Assembly: GCA_035491935.1 (NCBI GenBank)
Contig: DATJJW010000114.1
Location: 1 to 10,091 of the forward strand
Length of the DNA: 10,091 nucleotides
Direction of reading: 5' to 3'
Origin: DATJJW01 sp035491935
GTDB taxonomy: Bacteria; Pseudomonadota; Alphaproteobacteria; ATCC43930; CGMCC-115725
Shown: piece after piece, positions 1 to 5,156 of the stretch
How the letters are laid out: the number at the start of each line of letters is the position of its first letter
Numbering within the stretch: the stretch's first letter is position 1
The notes under the pieces: model-generated
The model's input: the letters and a program-made list of their open reading frames with translations, nothing else
The model's database searches: none
Told to the model about the DNA's origin: nothing
Program-made: the position numbers and the translations under genes

Positions 1-21
1 GATGCTGTTGGTATTCGACAT
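1..21 (-). CDS. Start of an unidentified gene, cut by the window edge
   Basis: Only the first seven codons are visible, read leftwards from an ATG at 21-19 (M-S-N-T-N-S-I). The case for a real gene is the ribosome binding site: a full AGGAGG on the minus strand (35-30), eight bases before the ATG, which is the best Shine-Dalgarno in the window. The gene follows the DUF1697 gene in the same direction after a 66-bp gap, so it may be the last member of the hicAB transcript or have its own promoter in that gap. The gap holds a 12-bp palindrome and two small hairpins, described separately. Nothing can be said about the product. Confidence 0.5.
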
Positions 22-25
22 ATTC

Positions 26-41
26 GCAACCTCCTGGTTGC
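26..41 (-). promoter_or_regulatory. Hairpin presenting the Shine-Dalgarno of the left-edge gene
   Basis: On the minus strand GCAACC-AGGA-GGTTGC forms a perfect six-pair stem with a four-base loop. The AGGAGG ribosome binding site (35-30) occupies the whole loop and the first two bases of the 3' arm. This is seen directly. That the structure tunes translation of the downstream gene is inference. Confidence 0.35.
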
Positions 42-50
42 CTATAGGCA
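39..50. promoter_or_regulatory. 12-bp perfect palindrome, candidate operator
   Basis: TGCCTATAGGCA equals its own reverse complement. It lies between the DUF1697 stop codon and the start of the left-edge gene, one base downstream (minus strand) of a TTGACA hexamer at 56-51. No well-spaced -10 element accompanies that hexamer, so the promoter itself is uncertain. The palindrome is the right size for a dimeric repressor site. Its AGGC half also overlaps the Shine-Dalgarno hairpin by three bases (39-41). Confidence 0.35.
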
Positions 51-71
51 TGTCAAAGGCGGCGCTAAAGT

Positions 72-87
72 GCAACTGTTTCGTTGC
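72..87 (-). terminator. Small hairpin directly after the DUF1697 stop codon
   Basis: GCAAC-N6-GTTGC begins at the base right after the TAA of the DUF1697 gene. Only five pairs form, and the sequence after it on the minus strand (ACTTTA) is a poor U-tract, so it would be a weak intrinsic terminator at best. It has the same 16-base design as the hairpin at 26-41, so both could instead be binding sites for one factor. Confidence 0.22.
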
Positions 88-603
88 TTATTTCCCGGAT
101 GCCATCTCGGCCAGTTTCGCCACCGTATTCATGTTGCGCGCGGTGCCGGTCTTTGCGGCAGGGATGCGCAGCTTCGAATCCGCCATGCCACTGCCATAGC
201 GGACATAGATCTCGCGGGTGCCGAGCGCGATCTCTTCGTCTGCCGCCTGATGCGCCACGTCCTTCAGCATGTCGGGCGCGGTCTTGCCGTCGAGGAAGAT
301 CGCCACCACCCGGTTGCCCGGCGCTTGCGGGAAGGGGTTGTCGGCCAGCACCTGGGCCATTTCTCCGGCATCGCGCACCAGTACGCCGACGGGCTTGCCG
401 GCATAGGCCTCCAGCCGCTTTTCCAGCGCCGCCTTTACCTGAGCTTCGCTTTTGGTGGCGGTGAACACGACATTGCCGCTGGCGATGTAGGTCCTGACAT
501 TCCTGAAGCCCTCGGCCTCGCAAATGGCTTTCAGTTCCGTCATCGGCAGCTTGCCGGTGCCGCCGACATTGACGGCGCGGAGCAGGGCGATGAAGGCGGT
601 CAT
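88..603 (-). CDS. DUF1697 family protein
   Basis: This 171-residue protein shows the hallmarks of the DUF1697 family: LLRAVNVGG at residues 7-15, TYIASGNVVF around 38-48, and a C-terminal ARNMNTV segment followed by a short helix. The length matches the family's usual 170-180 residues, so the gene is complete. It has no signal peptide or membrane segment and is presumably cytoplasmic. No biochemical function is established for the family that I can rely on. The ATG at 603-601 lies nine bases after the hicB stop codon, and the Shine-Dalgarno before it is poor. It is therefore probably translated from the hicAB transcript, possibly by coupling. Assignment to the family is firm; a role in the toxin-antitoxin operon is inference from position only. 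Confidence 0.9.
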   Translation of the reverse strand: MTAFIALLRAVNVGGTGKLPMTELKAICEAEGFRNVRTYIASGNVVFTATKSEAQVKAALEKRLEAYAGKPVGVLVRDAGEMAQVLADNPFPQAPGNRVVAIFLDGKTAPDMLKDVAHQAADEEIALGTREIYVRYGSGMADSKLRIPAAKTGTARNMNTVAKLAEMASGK

Positions 604-612
604 ATCCAGAGC

Positions 613-1020
613 CTATGCGGAACGCCGATTTGACAGATGTATGGTCAGATCGGCAATGAACGCGCCACGGCTTTGATGCTTGCTTGCCGCAAGGTCGTCC
701 AGACGCCGCAGAACCCGTTTCGGCAAAGTGATGTTGACCCTTTCGATGCTGTCATCGAAGAGGGCCGGATCCAATTCGACGATGCCTAAGGTCCAGCCGG
801 CATAATCCGGTAATTGGCGCACATCATCCAGGCTGGAGGGAGCGGGAACGGTTTGACCAGCGTCCAGTGCGGCGTCGACCCAGGCGGCGATGGCCTGTTT
901 TGCCGCATCCAAAGCCTCGTCGAGGGTATCGCCGGCCGAAAAACACCCCGGTAAGTCGGGAACCACGACGCCGAAGGCGGTATCGGTCGATCCTTCCTCG
1001 ATCAGAATGGGATAACGCAT
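613..1020 (-). CDS. hicB: HicB family antitoxin
   Basis: This 135-residue protein is the antitoxin partner of the HicA next to it. Residues 1-60 form the typical HicB partial RNase-H-like fold, with YPILIEEG at the start and the signature PDLPGCFSAGDTLDEAL at 21-37. Residues from about 94 to 128 (RVNITLPKRVLRRLDDLA onwards) look like a ribbon-helix-helix DNA-binding domain. Members with such a domain neutralise HicA by covering its active site and repress their own operon. The gene overlaps hicA as TGATG: the hicA TGA shares its A with this ATG. A GTG one codon earlier (1023-1021) is possible, but the ATG is preferred because it has GGGG five bases upstream. It is full length, with no sign of decay. 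Confidence 0.93.
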   Translation of the reverse strand: MRYPILIEEGSTDTAFGVVVPDLPGCFSAGDTLDEALDAAKQAIAAWVDAALDAGQTVPAPSSLDDVRQLPDYAGWTLGIVELDPALFDDSIERVNITLPKRVLRRLDDLAASKHQSRGAFIADLTIHLSNRRSA

Positions 1021-1199
1021 CACAACCCCGCTTGCTTACGAATGGCAGCCACCAACCCGACGCCCAGGTCCTTCTTGGGGTGCAGAACCACGACAGTGCC
1101 GGGTTTGGCTGGATGCCTGAAGACGTGATGTGAGCCGCGCACCCGGTCGAGCTGCCATCCGGCACCCTCCAGTTCTTGAATCAAAGCGCTGCTCTTCAT
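1020..1199 (-). CDS. hicA: HicA family mRNA interferase toxin
   Basis: This 59-residue protein is complete and easily missed because of its size. Translation from the ATG at 1199-1197 gives a classic HicA: MKSSALIQELEGAGWQLDR, then RGSHHVFRHP at residues 21-30, then VVVLHPKKDLGVG and a closing AIRKQAGL. HicA is a small double-stranded-RNA-binding-like ribonuclease that cleaves mRNA. The conserved histidine of the GSHH motif (His24) is the catalytic residue in characterised members and is present, so the toxin should be active. The stop codon overlaps the hicB start (TGATG), which gives the usual toxin-first hicAB order. There is no Shine-Dalgarno before the ATG. A good promoter ends so close that the mRNA may be leaderless. 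The gene starts 37 bp after the molybdenum-subunit stop codon. Confidence 0.92.
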   Translation of the reverse strand: MKSSALIQELEGAGWQLDRVRGSHHVFRHPAKPGTVVVLHPKKDLGVGLVAAIRKQAGL

Positions 1200-1202
1200 G
1201 AG

Positions 1203-1236
1203 TGTGTATATTACACAATCAGCCGAGTGGCATCAA
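1203..1236 (-). promoter_or_regulatory. hicAB promoter with dyad operator over the -10
   Basis: Minus strand: TTGATG (1236-1231), 17 bases, then TAATAT (1213-1208), a good sigma70-type arrangement. An inverted repeat TGTGTA-N3-TACACA (1203-1217) covers the -10 hexamer. Transcription would start about seven bases past the -10, near 1201, practically at the hicA ATG (1199), which implies a leaderless transcript. HicB-type antitoxins with DNA-binding domains commonly autorepress, so this dyad is the natural candidate operator. The hexamers and dyad are seen; the use of the site is inferred. Confidence 0.6.
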
Positions 1237-3405
1237 TCACGCCATCAAATTCTCCGGCAGGATCGGCAGGGCGCGCACCCGCTTGCCGGTCGCGTGGTAG
1301 ACGGCGTTGGCGATGGCTGGAGCGATGCCGCAGAGCGCGATTTCGCCGACGCCCTTGACGCCCAGCGGGTTCACATGGGGATCGTCTTCGTTGACGAAGA
1401 CGATGTCGACCAGCGGCGCGTCCTTGCACACGGGTATGAGGTAGTCGGCCAGGTTGCCGTCGGTCGGATTACCGAATCTCGGGTCGAGGCGGGTGCGTTC
1501 GAGCAGCGCCATGCCGATGCCCTGCATCATGCCGCCCAGGACCTGGCTGCGGGTCAGGCGAGGGTTGACGATGCGGCCGAGGCCGTAGACGCCGGTCAGG
1601 CGCCGGACTTTGATTTGTCCCGTGTCGGCATCGACCGCGACCTCGGCGAAGATCGCGCCGAAGGCGTTACAGGAGAAGCCCTCGCGGCTGTCGGCGGTTG
1701 CGCTGCCGCCGGTGACCACCAGCTGGCGCTTGCCCTGGCGGCGGAATATTGCGCGCCATTTCGGCGGATCGGCGACATTCTCCTCGCCGACCAACGCCGC
1801 CAATTGCTGGCGCGCATCGCGGCATACGGCCAGGGTGGCCGAGCCCGCCGTTGCCAGCGTCTTCGAGCCGCCTTCGCTGGGCGCCTTGGGGAAACGCGTG
1901 TCGCCGAGATCGACCGTGATGTGTTCGATGCCGATGCCGAGATTGTCGGAGGCGATCTGGGTCAGCGAGGTATAGGTGCCGGGGCCGATATCGCTGGCCG
2001 CGGTCTCGACCCGCACGGTGCCGCCGATGTCGAAGATGACGCGGACATCCGCCTTGTCCTGGTTGCTGGGATAAGTCGCGGTCGCCATGCCGTAGCCGAG
2101 GCGCCAATGGCCGTCGCGCATGGTGCCGGGCTGGGCCGCCCGTTTCGACCAGCCGAAGCGCTGGGCACCGATGCGGTAGCATTCCTTGGTCGCGCGGGAC
2201 GAGAAGGGCAAGTTCTTGGCCAGATCCTTGTCCGGCTCGTTGCGTAAGCGTAGCTCGATCGGATCGATGCCCGCGGCATAGGCCAGCTCGTCCATCGCGG
2301 ATTCCAACGCATAGAGGCCAGTCGAAACGCCAGGCCCACGCATCGGCGTCGGCGTGCCGGTGTCGAGCGCCACCGTGCTGTAGCGGGTGGCGACGTTCGT
2401 ACAATTATGGAGGAAGCCGGTGCTGGTCAGCACGTTCTCGACATAGGTCTCGAATGACGAGGTCTCGCCCGTCGCTTCATGGATGATCGCGGTGAGCTTG
2501 GCATTGGCGTCGGCGCCCAGCCGCACCTTCTGGCGGGAGCGCGGACGATAGCCCACGCTGGTCACCATCTGCCGGCGGCTCAGGATCAGCTTGACCGGGC
2601 ATTTGAACTGCCGGGCCGCCATCGCCGCCATGATGGTGTGCGGCCAGACGCGCAAGGCCGAGCCGAAGGCGCCGCCGACAAAGGGCGAGATGACGGTGAC
2701 GTCCTCGGGCTTCAGCCCGAACTGTGCGGCGACGATCTCGGCGGTATTGACCACGCCTTGCGTCTTCTCGTGCAGGGTCAGCTTCTCGCCCTGCCATTCC
2801 GCCAGCGTCGCGTGCAGCTCCATCGGCTGGTGATTCTCACGCGCGATATCGTATGTCGCTTCGATCTTGGCCGCGGCTTGCGCGAATGCCGCCTCGGCAT
2901 CGCCGTGGCTGGTGTTGCCGACATGCCTGGGCGTGGCGGTGTCGAAATCGATAGAGGGCGCCTCCGCCTTGTACTGGACCTCGATCAGCGAGGCCGCGTG
3001 CTGCGCCTGCTCCAGCGTGCGTGCCACCGCCAGGGCCACGGGCTGGCCGAAGAAGCGGACATGCTCGTCCTGCAGCGGCACCAGCCGGCTGCCGCTCTTG
3101 GGATCGGCGACACCCTTGACCGAAGCGGCGTCGTGCAGCCGCGGCGCATTCTTGAAGGTCAGGATGCCGACGACGCCATCGGCCTGCTCGGCCTTGGTGA
3201 TGTCGATGGTGGCGATGCTGCCGCGCGCGATATCGGCACCCAGGAATACGGCATAGGCCAGGTTCTGGCCGTTGGGTTGGTTCGGGACGAGGAATTCCGC
3301 GGCATAGCGCGCAGCGCCCGTGACCTTGCGCCGACCATCGACCCGAAGCAGGCCGATGCCGATCATCGGCTTTTCCGGCGGGCTCTGGGTGGTAGGGCCG
3401 CTCAT
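1237..3405 (-). CDS. paoC: Aldehyde oxidoreductase molybdenum-binding subunit (PaoC-like)
   Basis: This 722-residue large subunit belongs to the xanthine oxidase family and is closest in design to PaoC of the E. coli periplasmic aldehyde oxidoreductase. It binds the molybdenum cofactor and oxidises an aldehyde to the carboxylic acid. Visible motifs are RVDGRRKVTGAARYAAE at 21-37, FVGGAFGSALR at 242-252, SDIGPGTYTSLTQ at 471-483, EGGSKTLATAGSATLA at 511-526, and GVKGVGE at 682-688. Glu688 is the expected catalytic base. The first part (about 20-150) is the a/b hammerhead domain. The ATG at 3405-3403 overlaps the preceding stop codon as ATGA. The reading frame stays open upstream to 3921, but that stretch is a shadow of the FAD subunit gene. 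One variation: the usual MRAPGE-type segment reads MRGPGVS (355-361). Substrate is unknown; aromatic aldehydes are known for E. coli PaoABC. No signal peptide is present, so export depends on the Tat-bearing partner. Confidence 0.9.
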   Translation of the reverse strand: MSGPTTQSPPEKPMIGIGLLRVDGRRKVTGAARYAAEFLVPNQPNGQNLAYAVFLGADIARGSIATIDITKAEQADGVVGILTFKNAPRLHDAASVKGVADPKSGSRLVPLQDEHVRFFGQPVALAVARTLEQAQHAASLIEVQYKAEAPSIDFDTATPRHVGNTSHGDAEAAFAQAAAKIEATYDIARENHQPMELHATLAEWQGEKLTLHEKTQGVVNTAEIVAAQFGLKPEDVTVISPFVGGAFGSALRVWPHTIMAAMAARQFKCPVKLILSRRQMVTSVGYRPRSRQKVRLGADANAKLTAIIHEATGETSSFETYVENVLTSTGFLHNCTNVATRYSTVALDTGTPTPMRGPGVSTGLYALESAMDELAYAAGIDPIELRLRNEPDKDLAKNLPFSSRATKECYRIGAQRFGWSKRAAQPGTMRDGHWRLGYGMATATYPSNQDKADVRVIFDIGGTVRVETAASDIGPGTYTSLTQIASDNLGIGIEHITVDLGDTRFPKAPSEGGSKTLATAGSATLAVCRDARQQLAALVGEENVADPPKWRAIFRRQGKRQLVVTGGSATADSREGFSCNAFGAIFAEVAVDADTGQIKVRRLTGVYGLGRIVNPRLTRSQVLGGMMQGIGMALLERTRLDPRFGNPTDGNLADYLIPVCKDAPLVDIVFVNEDDPHVNPLGVKGVGEIALCGIAPAIANAVYHATGKRVRALPILPENLMA

Positions 3406-4388
3406 GCGATCGCTCCCGCCTCGTGGATCGTCCGTTTCAGGGTCCGCTTCAGCAATTCGACCTTGAAGCCGTTCTCGGCCAGCGGCTTCGCGCCGATCGC
3501 CACATGGTTCATGGCAAGATTCAGCCGATCCTCGTTGATCGGGAATCCCACCAGCGCGCTTTCGACCTGACGCAGCCGCCAAGGCTTGGTGCCGACGCCG
3601 CCGACCGCGATCCTGGCGCCATGCACGGTGCCGCCGCGCATATCGAGCGCCACGGCGGCCGAGACCAGGGCGAATTCGAAGGAGCCGCGGTCGCGGATCT
3701 TGATGTAGCGCGATTGCCGTCCCAAGGCGTTTGCCGGGATTTCGACTGCGGCGATCAGCTCGCCCGGGATGATGTCGTGTTCGCGCATCGGCGTGCCGCC
3801 CGGTAACAGCATGAATTCCTCCAGCATGCTGCGCCGTTCGCCATTGCGCGAGCGCAGTACCAGCTGCGCGTCCAGCGCAAGCAGCGCCACGGCGAGGTCG
3901 GAGGGATGGGTGGCGACGCATTGGTCGGAGGTGCCGAAGATCGCGTGCTCGCGATTATAGCCGCCGATCGCGGCACAGCCGGCATTATGCGTCTTCTTGT
4001 TGCACTGGCTGACGGCCGGGTCGCGGAAATAGGGGCAGCGGGTACGCTGCATGAGGTTGCCGCCGATCGAAGCCATGTTGCGGATCTGCGGCGCAGCGGA
4101 GGCCAACAGCGCCTCGACCAGCACACGATGGCTGGCGGCCAGGCCCGGCGTCGCGGCGACGTCGCTCATGCGGGCGAGCGCGCCGATGCGCAAGCCCCGG
4201 CCCGTGGTCTCGACCGCGCGCCAGGGCAGGGGGTTGATGTCGACGACCAGGTCCGGGCGCTCCACCGTGTCGCGCATCAGATCGACCAGGGTCGTGCCGC
4301 CGGCGATGGCGCGGGCCGTCGGGGAGCTCGTGAGCGCCGTATAGGTTTCGGTCTCGCTCAAGGGGCGTTGAAAGCGGAAGGGATACAC
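3402..4388 (-). CDS. paoB: Aldehyde oxidoreductase FAD-binding subunit (PaoB-like)
   Basis: This 328-residue medium subunit passes electrons from the iron-sulfur subunit to FAD. FAD-contact motifs are AIAGGTTLVDLM at 27-38 and ASIGGNLMQRT at 106-116. The C-terminal CO-dehydrogenase-flavoprotein domain follows from about 215. Diagnostic for the PaoB branch is an insertion with four cysteines, Cys118, Cys129, Cys138 and Cys157, matching the extra [4Fe-4S] cluster known in E. coli PaoABC and absent from ordinary xanthine dehydrogenases. The start is a GTG at 4388-4386, chosen because the frame opens there and GAGG lies eight bases upstream, overlapping the TGA of the previous gene. Ten bases separate it from that gene, and its own stop overlaps the next start (ATGA), so all three genes are translationally linked. 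Confidence 0.92.
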   Translation of the reverse strand: MYPFRFQRPLSETETYTALTSSPTARAIAGGTTLVDLMRDTVERPDLVVDINPLPWRAVETTGRGLRIGALARMSDVAATPGLAASHRVLVEALLASAAPQIRNMASIGGNLMQRTRCPYFRDPAVSQCNKKTHNAGCAAIGGYNREHAIFGTSDQCVATHPSDLAVALLALDAQLVLRSRNGERRSMLEEFMLLPGGTPMREHDIIPGELIAAVEIPANALGRQSRYIKIRDRGSFEFALVSAAVALDMRGGTVHGARIAVGGVGTKPWRLRQVESALVGFPINEDRLNLAMNHVAIGAKPLAENGFKVELLKRTLKRTIHEAGAIA

Positions 4389-4398
4389 GGGCTGCGCC

Positions 4399-5046
4399 TC
4401 AGCTCTTGGCCGAGGCGTCGCGGATGGCGGCGACGATGTTCACATAGGCGCCGCAGCGGCACAGGTTGCCGCTCATCCATTCCTTGACCTCCTCATCCGT
4501 GCCGGCATGGCCTTCATGGATGCAGGCGATGCCGGACATGATCTGGCCGGGCGTGCAATAGCCGCATTGGAAGGCGTCATGATCGACGAAGGCCTGCTGC
4601 ACCGGATGCAGCTTGCCATGGGCATCGGCCACTCCTTCGATGGTCTCGACATCGCTGCCGCTGGCGACGGCGGCCAAGGTCAGGCAGGAAAGTACGCGCC
4701 GGCCGTCGACCAAGACGGTGCAGGCGCCGCAGGCGCCCTGGTCGCAGCCCTTCTTGGTGCCGGTAAGTCCCAGATGCTCACGCAAGGTGTCGAGCAGCGA
4801 GCTGCGCGGATCGAGCACAAGGTCATGCTTCTGACCGTTGACGGTCAGGCTGACCGGCACGGCGAAAGGCGAGGGCGGCGGTGGGGGTGGCGCCGTCTTG
4901 GCATGGGCCGGGGCAAGGGCGGGGGCATGGAGCAGCGCATGGGCGGAGGGCTTGGCCAGCGCCTGGCCGCCCAGCGGGTCGAGCAGGCTCATCGAGCCGG
5001 CGATGCCGGTTCCGTGCAGGAAATGGCGCCGTGTCACATCATCCAT
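4399..5046 (-). CDS. paoA: Aldehyde oxidoreductase 2Fe-2S subunit with Tat signal (PaoA-like)
   Basis: This 215-residue small subunit carries two [2Fe-2S] clusters. The N-terminus has a twin-arginine signal, TRRHFLHGTG at 5-14, then a short hydrophobic stretch, so the folded complex should be exported to the periplasm. An Ala/Pro-rich linker with a run of six prolines (53-58) leads to the plant-type ferredoxin domain with Cys101, Cys106, Cys109 and Cys121. The helical second-cluster domain has CGYC (161, 164) and CRC (196, 198). All eight ligands are present. The ATG at 5046 has GGAG nine bases upstream. This is the first gene of the operon. The 110 bp before it hold no convincing sigma70 promoter or terminator that I can see, so read-through from glgX cannot be excluded. 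Confidence 0.93.
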   Translation of the reverse strand: MDDVTRRHFLHGTGIAGSMSLLDPLGGQALAKPSAHALLHAPALAPAHAKTAPPPPPPSPFAVPVSLTVNGQKHDLVLDPRSSLLDTLREHLGLTGTKKGCDQGACGACTVLVDGRRVLSCLTLAAVASGSDVETIEGVADAHGKLHPVQQAFVDHDAFQCGYCTPGQIMSGIACIHEGHAGTDEEVKEWMSGNLCRCGAYVNIVAAIRDASAKS

Positions 5047-5156
5047 GCGCGCGTTCTCCCATGGCTCCTGGAACGACGCGGAATTTATGCCAATCGGTGC
5101 TTCTTGCCCAGCGGTTAGGCGTCAGGCGGCTGCGCGTATAAGTTTGGTTTCGTCGC

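Noticed and set aside
2..199. Plus-strand open frame of 65 codons at the left edge
   Set aside because: It runs antisense into the DUF1697 gene, has no ribosome binding site visible in the window, and overlaps the well-supported control region and start of the minus-strand gene.
1036..1218. Alternative 60-codon minus-strand frame over hicA
   Set aside because: The translation has no family features, whereas the neighbouring frame (1199-1020) encodes an unmistakable HicA with the GSHH motif.
1198..2247. Long plus-strand open frame of about 350 codons opposite the molybdenum subunit
   Set aside because: It lies antisense to a clear PaoC-like gene, its translation is low-complexity and Ala/Arg/Asp-rich with no recognisable domain, and such frames are common opposite GC-rich genes.
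2479..3570. Second long plus-strand open frame over the molybdenum and FAD subunit genes
   Set aside because: Same reasons: it crosses the boundary of two well-supported genes, has no family motif, and looks like a codon-bias shadow.
3406..3921. Upstream extension of the molybdenum subunit frame by 172 codons
   Set aside because: The extension overlaps the FAD subunit gene, its translation is arginine-rich noise, and the ATG at 3405 gives the standard ATGA operon overlap and a normal-length protein.
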